DNA of 64,000 bases from Cyclobacteriaceae bacterium (GTDB taxonomy: Bacteria > Bacteroidota > Bacteroidia > Cytophagales > Cyclobacteriaceae): the NCBI GenBank assembly GCA_019638395.1, contig JAHBTX010000005.1, forward strand, positions 186,001-250,000, read 5' to 3'. This document shows positions 18,498 through 27,229 of this stretch, piece by piece; the first letter of the stretch is position 1, and each line of letters starts with the position of its first letter. Position numbers and translations under genes: made by a program. The notes beneath the pieces are model-generated. The model did no database searches. It worked only from the letters and a program-made list of their open reading frames with translations, and had not been told where the DNA came from.

Positions 18498-19301
18498 ATG
18501 TCTAAAATCCGTATTCTTTATGTAGCCAGCGAGATCAATCCTTTTCTACAGACTACGGAAGTTTCTGAGTTTGTTAGAAAACTTCCACAAGCCATGCAGG
18601 AAAAAGGAATGGAGATCCGTATTCTGGTGCCGAGGTTTGGGTTGATTAATGAGAGAAAGAATCGGTTACACGAAGTAGTGCGACTTTCAGGAATTAACAT
18701 TGCTGTAGGCGATGAAGAAAAGCCATTGATTATTAAAGTGGCCTCCATCCCGAACGCCAAATTGCAGGTGTATTTTATCGATAACGAAGATTACTTCCAT
18801 CGCAAACATGTTTTTCACGATAAGGAAAATAAGTTCTATGAAGATAATGACGAACGTGCCATTTTCTTTTGCAAAGGCGTAATCGAAACCGTGCGCAAAT
18901 TAGGATGGGCTCCCGATATTGTTCATTGCAACGATTGGATAACTAGTTTTATTCCCTTGTACTTGAAAACAACTTACAAGAACGACCCGTTGTTCAAAAA
19001 CACTAAAACAGTTTTTACCATTTACAACAACAGCTTTACCCACAAGTTTAAAGGCGATTTAATGGGTAAAGTGCGCATGATGGATATTGAAGACAACATG
19101 CTGGGCCATCTTAAAACTGGCGATTACGAAGGCTTTATTAAATTAGGCGCGCAATTCTCGGATGTGGTTTCTACAGCCGGGGACAATAAAAAGTTAGAAG
19201 GATTAGTTAAGAAGCTAAAAGAGACAAAAGTTGAAACCATTGAGAAAGACGATAATTACACCGAATCGTTCTACAACCTTTATACCGAATTGGTGGGCTA
19301 A
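18498..19301 (+). CDS. Short glycogen/starch synthase-like protein (N-terminal GT5 domain only)
   Basis: A 267-residue protein starting MSKIRILYVASEINPFLQTTEVSEFV. It has the GT5 starch-synthase N-terminal features: SEI.PF....V.EFVR.LP, FCKGVIETVRKLGWAPDIVHCNDW and TVFTIYNN. Full glycogen synthases are about 480 residues; the ADP-binding C-terminal GT-B half is absent here. Such short forms recur in Bacteroidota beside panC and glmS. Catalytic activity is doubtful without the second domain; a regulatory or binding role is possible. Confidence 0.85.
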   Translation: MSKIRILYVASEINPFLQTTEVSEFVRKLPQAMQEKGMEIRILVPRFGLINERKNRLHEVVRLSGINIAVGDEEKPLIIKVASIPNAKLQVYFIDNEDYFHRKHVFHDKENKFYEDNDERAIFFCKGVIETVRKLGWAPDIVHCNDWITSFIPLYLKTTYKNDPLFKNTKTVFTIYNNSFTHKFKGDLMGKVRMMDIEDNMLGHLKTGDYEGFIKLGAQFSDVVSTAGDNKKLEGLVKKLKETKVETIEKDDNYTESFYNLYTELVG

Positions 19302-20673
19302 AGCCCACCTGTTCTTACTTACTGCCCTTTTATTTTCATGCGAAGAAGACCTGAACCTGTTGGGGTTTAGAGGCGATGATCAGCGCTTTAAAGTGTATTA
19401 CGCTGAAATTCCGGTGCCTAGCAGTGTTGTGTTGTTAGACTCGGTGCGGAGCATGAATTACTTGTCAACCGAAACTACCCGGTTATTGGTAGGTTCTTAT
19501 TCCGATCCACTGATGGGCGAAGTTCAGGCCCGGGGTTTTACGCAACTCAGAGCTTCAGACATAACCAGTTTTATACCGGCTGGCTCGGTCTATGATTCAG
19601 CCATCCTTCAACTCCGGTTCGATTTTTATAACTACGGTGCAGACGGCCCTACTGATTTTTCCCTTTCAGTTCATGAACTCACCGAATCGCTTTCGTTAGA
19701 AAATTTATACTTTTCAAAATCCACAGCCGCCTATAACCCAACACCTATTGGCACTGTTTCTACTTATATTGATCAGGCCCTGTTCGACAAAGAGTTGAAC
19801 GACACCGATGCCGATTCATTAATTGTTGCCAAGATAAAATTAGCACCCACATTTGGTCAACGGCTGTTTGATGCCATCAATCCGGAAGATGAAAACTTCA
19901 CCAACTTTAACCTTTTCAAAAACCACTTTAAAGGATTAGCCATTATTCCAACTCTTTCTTCTACAGTGGTGGGTATTAGCAATAATCAAAATTCAGCACT
20001 TACAGTTTATTATCACACAGGCGAAACGGTAGGGTTACGCACGTTCTTATTAACCGGTGTTACATTTTCGAACATTACTTCCGACAGATCGGGTACAGAA
20101 CTTAATGGTCTTACTAATTACCACGAAGATTATACTTCACCCTTGTACCGGTATGTACAATCGGGGGTGGGTATTGCAACCAAATTAGATTTCAGCGGCT
20201 TTTATGATCTGATTGACACCTACCCCAACGTAATTATTAATTCAGCAGAACTTTCGATTAATAATGTTAGCGAACCCGGAGAACTGGAATATCCTGCCTT
20301 AGGTGTGGTTATGTTAGATGAAAATAACAGGTTTAAAAAATTAAAAACCACGCAAGACACAACCAATTACCTTGCCTTCAAAAATAAGGTATTAATCGGA
20401 AACCTGCTTAGCGCAGATGCGTTGAGTGTTCCCTATGTTACTTCTGATCTTACCACACTGTTGGGACTAACCTACTCAAAAGACGATGCGCGATTCCTTT
20501 CTTATCCTACGCTCTTTTTCCAACAGTTGTATGCCCTTCGCGAAAATCGATACCCTTATTGGGCGTTAACTGCTGTTAACCCAACGTCCACCAAAACAGT
20601 TAACCGTGCTGTCTTTTCAAAAGACAACATTAAACTTAAAATTTATTACACCCGACCCAACACCGAAAACTAA
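19231..20673 (+). CDS. DUF4270 family lipoprotein
   Basis: About 445-480 residues, depending on the start. A lipoprotein signal is visible (HLFLLTALLFSCEEDLNLLGF), followed by a DUF4270-type beta-rich region with repeated D.A.L.L.....D and SLxVHELTESL patterns. There is no ATG upstream of the signal peptide in this frame. The only plausible starts are TTG codons at 19231 or 19240, inside the end of the preceding gene. The family is restricted to Bacteroidota, outer-membrane associated and of unknown function. A hairpin overlaps the preceding stop codon (19292-19309). Confidence 0.8.
   Translation: MKPLRKTIITPNRSTTFIPNWWAKAHLFLLTALLFSCEEDLNLLGFRGDDQRFKVYYAEIPVPSSVVLLDSVRSMNYLSTETTRLLVGSYSDPLMGEVQARGFTQLRASDITSFIPAGSVYDSAILQLRFDFYNYGADGPTDFSLSVHELTESLSLENLYFSKSTAAYNPTPIGTVSTYIDQALFDKELNDTDADSLIVAKIKLAPTFGQRLFDAINPEDENFTNFNLFKNHFKGLAIIPTLSSTVVGISNNQNSALTVYYHTGETVGLRTFLLTGVTFSNITSDRSGTELNGLTNYHEDYTSPLYRYVQSGVGIATKLDFSGFYDLIDTYPNVIINSAELSINNVSEPGELEYPALGVVMLDENNRFKKLKTTQDTTNYLAFKNKVLIGNLLSADALSVPYVTSDLTTLLGLTYSKDDARFLSYPTLFFQQLYALRENRYPYWALTAVNPTSTKTVNRAVFSKDNIKLKIYYTRPNTEN
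19292..19309 (+). promoter_or_regulatory. Hairpin spanning the stop codon of the glycogen-synthase-like gene
   Basis: The perfect 7-bp stem GGTGGGC (19292-19298) / GCCCACC (19303-19309) has a TAAA loop that contains the stop codon of the upstream gene. No T-run follows, so it is not a classical terminator. It lies inside the signal-peptide coding region of the DUF4270 gene and might modulate coupling or mRNA processing. Confidence 0.5.
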
Positions 20674-20679
20674 TCTGAT

Positions 20680-22515
20680 ATGTGTGGCATTGTTGCATAT
20701 GTAGGCCATCGCCAGGCTCACGAAGTTATTATTAAGGGTTTAAAACGATTGGAGTACCGGGGCTATGATAGTGCCGGTGTTGCTTTATTAAATGGCGGGC
20801 TTAATGTGTATAAAAAGAAAGGAAAGGTTAGCGAACTGGAAACATTCATAAAGGGACAAAATCTGAACAGCACCATTGGTATGGGACATACGCGGTGGGC
20901 TACCCATGGCGAACCCAACGATGAAAACGCGCACCCACACTATTCCGCCACTAAAAATTTAGCCATAATTCATAATGGCATTATCGAGAATTATTCGGCC
21001 TTAAAACAAGACCTGCTTCGGAAGGGGCACACATTTTTAAGCGAGACCGATACCGAAGTTTTTATTCACTTTATTGAAGACATTCAACAAAACGAAAACT
21101 GCACGTTAGATGAAGCCGTGCGCCTGGCTTTAACCAAAGTAGTGGGCGCGTACGCAATTGTAGTTATGTCTGTTCACCAACCCAACTTGTTGATTGCCGC
21201 CCGCAAAGGTAGCCCATTGGTATTAGGTGTTGGGCGTGGCGAATTTTTTATGGCTTCGGATGCTACTCCAATAATTGAGTACACCAACGAAGTGGTTTAC
21301 CTCAACGATCAGGAAATTGCCATTATCAACAATGGTAAGCTAACTATTAAAGATACAGCCAACCTACCGCTTACACCGTATGTGCAAACAGTAGATATGG
21401 AGTTGGAAGCCATTGAAAAGGGTGGCTTTGAACACTTCATGCTTAAAGAAATTTTTGAGCAACCGCGCTCCATTAAAGATTGTATGCGTGGGCGTTTGGA
21501 TGCAGCCTCTGGTCGCTTAATCTTAGGTGGGTTGCGGGAATATCTGAATAAATTGATTCAAGCTGATCGGATCATAATTATTGCTTGTGGCACATCGTGG
21601 CATGCCGGCTTAGTGGCGGAGTATTTCTTCGAAGAGTTTTGTCGCATACCTGTTGAAGTTGAGTACGCCTCAGAGTTTCGATACCGTAACCCGATTGTGC
21701 GTGAAGGCGATGTAGTAATTGCCATTTCACAATCTGGTGAAACAGCCGATACATTGGCAGCCATCGAACTGGCTAAATCAAAAGGCGCTATCATTTTTGG
21801 AGTTTGTAACGTAGTGGGTTCTTCCATTGCACGCGCTACACATGCCGGTGCTTACACCCATGCCGGACCAGAAATTGGAGTGGCTAGCACAAAAGCTTTC
21901 ACTGCACAACTTACCGTGCTGAACATGATTGCCTTGATTGTTGCTCAAAAGAAGGGCACTATCACCGAACAAAAATTCAATGAGCTTTTGGTTGAGATGG
22001 AAAACCTGCCCACTAAAGTTGAAAAGGTTTTGAAACTCAACGATCAGATTAAAAAGATTGCCGAAGAGTTTAAAGACTCTACCAACTTCCTTTACCTCGG
22101 TCGTGGTTATAATTTCCCTGTAGCATTAGAAGGTGCCTTAAAGCTAAAAGAGATTTCGTACATCCACGCAGAAGGTTATCCAGCTGCCGAAATGAAACAC
22201 GGTCCCATTGCATTGATAGATGCCGAGATGCCCGTTGCGTTTATTGCTACCAAAGACAGTTCTTACGAAAAAGTTGTTTCCAACATACAGGAAGTAAAAG
22301 CTCGCAAGGGCCGAGTAATTTCTATTGTGACGGAAGGCGATACGCTTATCCCTAAAATGTCTGAGTTCGTAATTGAAGTGCCGCCTGTAGCCGAGGCGTT
22401 AGTACCATTGATTTCGGTTGTGCCCTTGCAATTGCTATCCTACCACATTGCGGTAATGCGCGGTTGTAATGTAGATCAACCCAGAAACCTGGCTAAGTCT
22501 GTAACGGTTGAGTAA
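20680..22515 (+). CDS. glmS: Glutamine--fructose-6-phosphate aminotransferase (isomerizing)
   Basis: A 611-residue enzyme of standard length. The class II amidotransferase nucleophile is Cys2 (MCGIVAYVGHRQ), followed by LEYRGYDSAG and GHTRWATHGEPN. Two SIS sugar-isomerase domains follow (CGTSWHAGLVAEY...SQSGETADTLAA; YLGRGYNFPVALEGALKLKE). The C-terminus is CNVDQPRNLAKSVTVE. It makes glucosamine-6-phosphate, the first step toward peptidoglycan and LPS amino sugars. It begins 7 bp after the DUF4270 stop. Confidence 0.98.
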   Translation: MCGIVAYVGHRQAHEVIIKGLKRLEYRGYDSAGVALLNGGLNVYKKKGKVSELETFIKGQNLNSTIGMGHTRWATHGEPNDENAHPHYSATKNLAIIHNGIIENYSALKQDLLRKGHTFLSETDTEVFIHFIEDIQQNENCTLDEAVRLALTKVVGAYAIVVMSVHQPNLLIAARKGSPLVLGVGRGEFFMASDATPIIEYTNEVVYLNDQEIAIINNGKLTIKDTANLPLTPYVQTVDMELEAIEKGGFEHFMLKEIFEQPRSIKDCMRGRLDAASGRLILGGLREYLNKLIQADRIIIIACGTSWHAGLVAEYFFEEFCRIPVEVEYASEFRYRNPIVREGDVVIAISQSGETADTLAAIELAKSKGAIIFGVCNVVGSSIARATHAGAYTHAGPEIGVASTKAFTAQLTVLNMIALIVAQKKGTITEQKFNELLVEMENLPTKVEKVLKLNDQIKKIAEEFKDSTNFLYLGRGYNFPVALEGALKLKEISYIHAEGYPAAEMKHGPIALIDAEMPVAFIATKDSSYEKVVSNIQEVKARKGRVISIVTEGDTLIPKMSEFVIEVPPVAEALVPLISVVPLQLLSYHIAVMRGCNVDQPRNLAKSVTVE

Positions 22516-22574
22516 ACGTATCTACTTCTGATTTGATACCCGTTAGGTTTTAGTACAAGCACTTGCACTTGGTT

Positions 22575-23081
22575 TCAATGAGGTAATTTGTTTTGCAAAA
22601 CTCCATAAGCATACGTTCCGGCAATTGCACTTATAAGTGTAACAATTACTACCACTAAGCCACTACCTATCTGCGCAAACAAAGGGCCCGGGCAGGCACC
22701 TGTTATTCCCCACCCTAATCCGAACATTAAGCCACCAATTACATTGCCCCAATGAAATGGTTTGGAATTAAAAATTACTTTTTCGCCTTGAATGGTTTTG
22801 ATGTTAAAACGTTTTATAAACCATACAGAGATAGCGCCTACTACTACAGCCGTTCCAATTACACCATACATATGAAAGGAATGCAACCGAAACATTTCCT
22901 GAATGCGGTACCATGAAATGATTTCGGACTTAACAGCAATGATACCAAATAAAATTCCCATACCGAGGTATTTGAGATTCGAACCCACTAACGATTCGGC
23001 TGCTACCTGATCATTGGCAGCACCACACTGATCCGGATGGACAACTGCACGCTCTGTAAACTCGTCATTAATCTTTTTCAT
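22575..23081 (-). CDS. YeeE/YedE (DUF6691-type) sulfur-import membrane protein, half B
   Basis: A 168-residue membrane protein with four hydrophobic segments. The family motif GLGWGITGACPGPLFAQIGSG contains a conserved Cys near residue 128. The N-terminal ~30 residues are soluble. YeeE/YedE proteins import thiosulfate or related sulfur species through conserved cysteines; two-gene forms such as this one and its upstream neighbour work as a pair. It is 21 bp from the partner gene and downstream of a SAM-riboswitch-controlled transsulfuration gene, which supports a sulfur-supply role. Confidence 0.85.
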   Translation of the reverse strand: MKKINDEFTERAVVHPDQCGAANDQVAAESLVGSNLKYLGMGILFGIIAVKSEIISWYRIQEMFRLHSFHMYGVIGTAVVVGAISVWFIKRFNIKTIQGEKVIFNSKPFHWGNVIGGLMFGLGWGITGACPGPLFAQIGSGLVVVIVTLISAIAGTYAYGVLQNKLPH

Positions 23082-23101
23082 TTTAATATATTTTGAATCG
23101 G

Positions 23102-23668
23102 CTAAATGATTTTAATCAACCACGGAAAAATGAGATGAACCACGGCAAACCCACCTGCCATAAAACAACAGGTGGCCACCAGCGATGACCATTGTAACGT
23201 GGAGAGTCCCATAATAGAATGACCACTGGTACACCCACCGGCATAGCGGGTACCAAAGCCAACCAGGAAGCCTCCAATCACAAAAAATACAAGGCCCTTT
23301 AGTGTGAATAGATTTGAAAAATTAAAAATAGAAACCGGAGCCAGGTTCCCATCAGCCACAATACCAAGATCTGCAAGAGCCTGCACTGTATTGGCCGAAA
23401 CTTTTACCGGTTGATTATCCGATAAAAAGTTTACAGCAAGAGCAGCTCCTGCTACAATGCCCGCTACAAAAAATAAATTCCATGCTTCGCGTTTCCAATC
23501 GTATTGAAAAAACGGAACCTTACCTGGCAAACAAGCTGCGCAGATGTGCCGCAAGGAAGACGAAATTCCAAAGTGTTTGTTTCCTAATAGCAACAGTGCT
23601 GGCACTGTTAATCCAATCAAGGCTCCAGATACATACCAACTCCAGGGTTGTGAAACAATATCTTTCAT
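23102..23668 (-). CDS. YeeE/YedE sulfur-import membrane protein, half A
   Basis: A 188-residue membrane protein with about five hydrophobic segments. The signature GFGTRYAGGCTSGHSIMGLS near residues 140-160 carries the conserved Cys of the family, and a second Cys-containing loop (ICAACLPGK) lies near residue 45. It follows the transsulfuration gene by 36 bp on the same strand with no terminator visible between them. I infer one SAM-controlled operon: enzyme, then the two transporter halves. Confidence 0.85.
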   Translation of the reverse strand: MKDIVSQPWSWYVSGALIGLTVPALLLLGNKHFGISSSLRHICAACLPGKVPFFQYDWKREAWNLFFVAGIVAGAALAVNFLSDNQPVKVSANTVQALADLGIVADGNLAPVSIFNFSNLFTLKGLVFFVIGGFLVGFGTRYAGGCTSGHSIMGLSTLQWSSLVATCCFMAGGFAVVHLIFPWLIKII

Positions 23669-23704
23669 TGCATTTACTCTATTAGTCTTCCAAAAATATT
23701 AAAT

Positions 23705-24874
23705 CTATAAGATTAAAGCTGATTCATTTATGGCCACACTTTTAAGTGCGCTTTTCAGATCTTTTATCAGGTCAACCGGATATTCAAGGCCTACTGACAA
23801 ACGTAACAACCCATCTGTAATGCCAAATGCCGGGTGCCGTTCTTTTGGTATTGAGGCGTGTGTCATTGATGCCGGGTGTGCAATCAGGCTCTTTATTCCC
23901 CCAAGACTTTCTGCCAGTTTAAACAACTTAGTAGATGTTGTGAATTTACGCGCAGCTTCAATCGTATCTTCTTTTAATCTGAATGAAACGATACCGCCAA
24001 AGTACTTTTGTTGGCTTGCCGCCACGGAGTGGCCAGCATGAACTTTCAATCCCGGATAAAAAACTTCTTTTACTTCGGGTCTTTCGCTGAGGTATTCTGC
24101 AATGGCTTGTGCATTTTCGGAATGTTGCTTGAAACGTAATTCTAATGTTTCGAGTCCACGAATCAACAGCCAACTTTCAATCGGGCTCAGGATAGCCCCC
24201 GCTGCATTCTGTACATAAAGAATCTGATCACCCAACTCTTTGGTGGCTGCCACTACAAGCCCGGATATTACATCACTATGCCCACCAATGTATTTTGTTG
24301 CACTATGTACAACAAGATCAGCACCTAATTCAATCGGGCGTTGAGCAGCCGGTGTGGCAAAAGTATTATCCACACATAATAAAAGGTTTTTCGATTTTGC
24401 GATATGCGATACTTTACGGATATCCACAATCTTCAATGATGGATTCGTAGGTGTTTCAACCCAGATTAAACGGGTTTGGGGCGTTATCGCCAACAATATT
24501 TCTGCTTCATTTTGTAAATCAACAAAGCTTACTGTAATACCAAAATTTTTGTAGAGCGTTGTAAGTAGTCGGTACGTGCCTCCGTAAATATCATTTCCTG
24601 CAATTACATGGTCGCCCGTTTTCAGTAACCTGAGTACGGCATCAATAGCAGCCATACCACTGGCAAAGGCTGCCCCCGTACTTCCTTTCTCTGCGGTGGC
24701 AATTAAATCTTCTAATACTTTTCGTGTCGGGTTTCCGGAACGCGTGTAATCATAACCCTGATGTACACCTGGCGAACTGTGTACAAATGTGGTGGTTTGA
24801 TAAATGGGTACTGAAATGGCTCCGGTAGATTCGTCAACCGGAATACTGTGAATGAGATCTGTTGTGAACGACAT
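23705..24874 (-). CDS. Transsulfuration enzyme (cystathionine gamma-synthase / Cys-Met metabolism PLP family)
   Basis: A 389-residue PLP enzyme of the MetB/MetC family. Visible motifs are SVPIYQTTTF, YDYTRSGNPTRKVLE, FASGMAAIDAV, the PLP-binding DNTFATP and the Schiff-base Lys194 in SATKYIGGHSD. Family members make or cleave cystathionine or sulfhydrylate O-acylhomoserine, and sequence alone does not separate them. The SAM-I riboswitch and terminator directly upstream (24951-25112) argue for a biosynthetic role in methionine formation (MetB-like). Two sulfur-import genes follow in the same direction. Confidence 0.93.
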   Translation of the reverse strand: MSFTTDLIHSIPVDESTGAISVPIYQTTTFVHSSPGVHQGYDYTRSGNPTRKVLEDLIATAEKGSTGAAFASGMAAIDAVLRLLKTGDHVIAGNDIYGGTYRLLTTLYKNFGITVSFVDLQNEAEILLAITPQTRLIWVETPTNPSLKIVDIRKVSHIAKSKNLLLCVDNTFATPAAQRPIELGADLVVHSATKYIGGHSDVISGLVVAATKELGDQILYVQNAAGAILSPIESWLLIRGLETLELRFKQHSENAQAIAEYLSERPEVKEVFYPGLKVHAGHSVAASQQKYFGGIVSFRLKEDTIEAARKFTTSTKLFKLAESLGGIKSLIAHPASMTHASIPKERHPAFGITDGLLRLSVGLEYPVDLIKDLKSALKSVAINESALIL

Positions 24875-24950
24875 ACATTTTTTGGTTTATGGTTAAAAAG
24901 AATTTTTACACGCTTACCACCTACCAAAAAATTTCGAAGTAGCCTTTAAC

Positions 24951-24982
24951 AAAAATAGCTCCCCCGATAAATCAGAAGAGCT
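24951..24982 (-). terminator. Intrinsic terminator of the SAM-I riboswitch expression platform
   Basis: On the minus strand the stem AGCTCTTC (24982-24975) / GGGGAGCT (24964-24957), with G-T pairs, is followed by ATTTTTG (24956-24950). It lies 31 bp after the aptamer and 76 bp before the transsulfuration ATG, as expected for SAM-induced termination. Confidence 0.75.
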
Positions 24983-25012
24983 TCTATTTTGATCATAGAT
25001 TTCTCTTACTAA

Positions 25013-25112
25013 CTCATCTTTCCCCGATTTAAAAGTCGAGGCTGGATTTAGCACCTGATAAATCAGGTTGCTAAGGCTTCACAGGGCCAGTCCCTCTGCC
25101 TTTCTTGATAAG
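25013..25112 (-). ncRNA. SAM-I (S-box) riboswitch aptamer
   Basis: On the minus strand the 100-nt segment has the S-box order: CTTATCAAGAAAGGCAGAGG, then GACTGGCCCTGTGAAGCC, TTAGCAACC, a P3 hairpin (CCTGAT/ATCAGG), GGTGCTAAATCC, and a closing GATGAG that pairs with CTTATC. This matches the well-known SAM-I consensus almost base for base. It controls the transsulfuration gene and probably the two YeeE/YedE genes. Confidence 0.95.
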
Positions 25113-25134
25113 TGATGTTACAAAGAACGTTGAG

Positions 25135-25165
25135 CAAACATATCAATCTGAATACTCCTGCTCAA
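25135..25165 (-). promoter_or_regulatory. Promoter of the SAM-I riboswitch transcript
   Basis: On the minus strand TTG (25165-25163), a 20-bp spacer and TATGTTTG (25142-25135) match the Bacteroidota consensus. The aptamer begins 22 bp downstream. Confidence 0.7.
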
Positions 25166-25201
25166 GATTTTTCAGATTTATTTTTTATTTACGAATGGTT
25201 G

Positions 25202-25984
25202 TCAGGCATACCAATTTTTCAGTCTGTTGTTTTCTTTCAAAAAACCCAACAGGTGTTTGTTGTATTGTTCTGCTTGTTCAACCATTGGCAAATGGCCGCA
25301 TTCATCAATAAACTTTACTTCTGAGTTTGGCAATAGGTCATGAAAATGCAAGGCCGACTCTGGAGTAGAAATTTTATCCTGCAAACCCCACATCAATAAA
25401 ACCGGGTGATCGATCTTGTTCAGGAACGAGGTAACCTTAAAATGTTGAGACGATCGTGCAATGCTTCCAATTGCCATGCGTTTTGGTATGTTCTGCACCG
25501 TTGTGAAAATTTCATTCACCAGGTCTTCCGACACAAAATCTTTATGAAAAAAAGCATCTTCAATTCTATCCTGGATATATTCAAAATCATCAATGTAAGC
25601 ATCCGACTCTGTAAATGGAGATTTTTCTAACAGGCCTGTGCTGCTGGTTAATATCAACCGATCTACATTTTGGGGATATTGGTGTGTGTACATCAGCGCA
25701 ACTTGTCCTCCCAAAGCATGACCAATCAAGGTAACATCCGTAAGCTGATGCCAATCGATAAAATCATGTAACGTTTTGGTCAGGTACTTTACCGTTGTGT
25801 TCTCAATGGTTAAATCAAACAGGGGTAACCTTGGAACAATTACCTTGTAATCGGATTTAAGTACATCAATAACTGATTTCCACATGGCCAGGTTGCCAAA
25901 CAAACCATGTAGTAAAATTACTACAGGTCCATGACCAACAGTTATGTATGCCTGATTATACAAAGGCGGATTCTTTTTTTTCAT
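25202..25984 (-). CDS. Alpha/beta-hydrolase fold protein with Ala at the nucleophile position
   Basis: A 260-residue protein of the alpha/beta-hydrolase fold. The oxyanion region is VVILLHGLFGNLAMW, the acid is in MWGLQDKIST, and the His is in ECGHLPMVEQ. The nucleophile elbow reads LIGHALGGQ: Ala90 (codon GCT, 25715-25717) stands where Ser is expected (GHSLGG or GNSLGG). The protein is otherwise full length and intact. It may be a non-hydrolytic member or a binding protein. It is the last gene after the ATP-grasp and TlpA genes, with 5-bp spacing. Confidence 0.88.
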   Translation of the reverse strand: MKKKNPPLYNQAYITVGHGPVVILLHGLFGNLAMWKSVIDVLKSDYKVIVPRLPLFDLTIENTTVKYLTKTLHDFIDWHQLTDVTLIGHALGGQVALMYTHQYPQNVDRLILTSSTGLLEKSPFTESDAYIDDFEYIQDRIEDAFFHKDFVSEDLVNEIFTTVQNIPKRMAIGSIARSSQHFKVTSFLNKIDHPVLLMWGLQDKISTPESALHFHDLLPNSEVKFIDECGHLPMVEQAEQYNKHLLGFLKENNRLKNWYA

Positions 25985-25989
25985 AAATC

Positions 25990-27225
25990 TTAAATCGCAT
26001 TTTCGCTCTCATTCAACAACGCGGTAATATCTTCATTAAAATGCTGAATAAATTCCTGGTAATACTTACCTGTAGCCGGGCCCGAAAAACCAGTGTGTAT
26101 TTTCCGAACCTTCCCCGCCCGATCAATAAGTATTGTGGTAGGAAACGAAAGCACACGATTCAGAGCCGGGAGTTTTTCGCTGGCTTTTGCCTTGTCTGCT
26201 AAACCAGCAAAAAGAATTTCATATTCAATATCAAATCGTTTAATGAACTTATTGATTCTCTCGCGGGCAAAGTTAAGATCATCTTTTCTTTCAAAACTAA
26301 GTGCTACTACTTCTACACCCCGTGCATGGTTTTCTTTATACCATGGGGCTAAAAATGCAGCTTCGTCCACACAATTAGGACACCAGCTTCCCATAATGGT
26401 TATTACTACCACTTTATTTTTGTACTTCTCATCCTGTAGCGAAACCGGTTTACCCGATAAATCCGGAAATGTAAAATCAAGTCTATCATAACCTTCTTTC
26501 AAATAGGTAAGTGCATAAGGATCGGGCAGTTTTGCTGTATCGCTTTTAATGGCAACGAACAGTGTTCTGCCTGCTGGAGATATCAACTCACCGGTTAAAT
26601 GCAGGCTATCTACAATTTTTGCCCGCAGCAGAGACGGATTGGATCCGCTAAACCCGGAAATCTTCAAACTATCAGCATCAACAACACCTTGAAAATACCG
26701 GAAGTCGCCCGTGGTAGTAAGAATGGTGCCGTTTACTTGTGCTTGATCCTGATTGAATAAACCTACTGTATAGCGGGTTTCATTTTTTTCGTTAATCAGA
26801 CTTACCGACCATTTGCCTTCGATTATTACGGGCTTTGTCGAGTTGGTAACAAAGCGGGAAGTTTGACCGCGAACAGCAGTAAAGGGAATACCTTGTTTTG
26901 CCGATTGATTTTTTCGAAAGTATCCTGTTAAGGAATCTCCGGTAAGCTTACCTATTAACAGCGCATCGTAAACCTCAATAGGAACGATAACCGAGTCGCG
27001 CTCATATCGAACGCTATCCAATTGAAATTTTTCTTCTCCATTGGTAAGCAAAACTTTTACAAGTCCTGCCGTATCATCCTCTACTTTAAAATTGAATGGA
27101 ATTTCAATATTTTGAGTATTAAAGGTTCCCCGCCAAGTACCTATTTGCAGGTAACCTGGTTCTTCTTTGCAGGAAAGAAATACCGTAGCAAAAAATAATA
27201 TGTAAACAATTTTAATAAGCTTCAT
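25990..27225 (-). CDS. TlpA-family thioredoxin-like lipoprotein with lipocalin-like N-terminal region
   Basis: 411 residues from the ATG at 27225, which gives a clean lipoprotein signal (FFATVFLSC). Two beta-rich repeats follow, beginning GTWRGTFNTQNIEIPFNF and GKWSVSLINEKNE. The C-terminal thioredoxin fold has the active site GSWCPNCVDEAAFLAPW and a cis-Pro loop SFPTTILID. It should reduce disulfides in the periplasm. It shares this architecture with the product of 32987-34267, indicating duplication. It begins 4 bp after the ATP-grasp stop. Confidence 0.9.
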   Translation of the reverse strand: MKLIKIVYILFFATVFLSCKEEPGYLQIGTWRGTFNTQNIEIPFNFKVEDDTAGLVKVLLTNGEEKFQLDSVRYERDSVIVPIEVYDALLIGKLTGDSLTGYFRKNQSAKQGIPFTAVRGQTSRFVTNSTKPVIIEGKWSVSLINEKNETRYTVGLFNQDQAQVNGTILTTTGDFRYFQGVVDADSLKISGFSGSNPSLLRAKIVDSLHLTGELISPAGRTLFVAIKSDTAKLPDPYALTYLKEGYDRLDFTFPDLSGKPVSLQDEKYKNKVVVITIMGSWCPNCVDEAAFLAPWYKENHARGVEVVALSFERKDDLNFARERINKFIKRFDIEYEILFAGLADKAKASEKLPALNRVLSFPTTILIDRAGKVRKIHTGFSGPATGKYYQEFIQHFNEDITALLNESENAI

Positions 27226-27229
27226 AACA

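Noticed and set aside
25105-25324. Plus-strand ORFs of about 70 codons across the SAM-I riboswitch promoter
   Set aside because: They run antisense over the promoter and the aptamer and encode no known pattern; the RNA explanation is far stronger.
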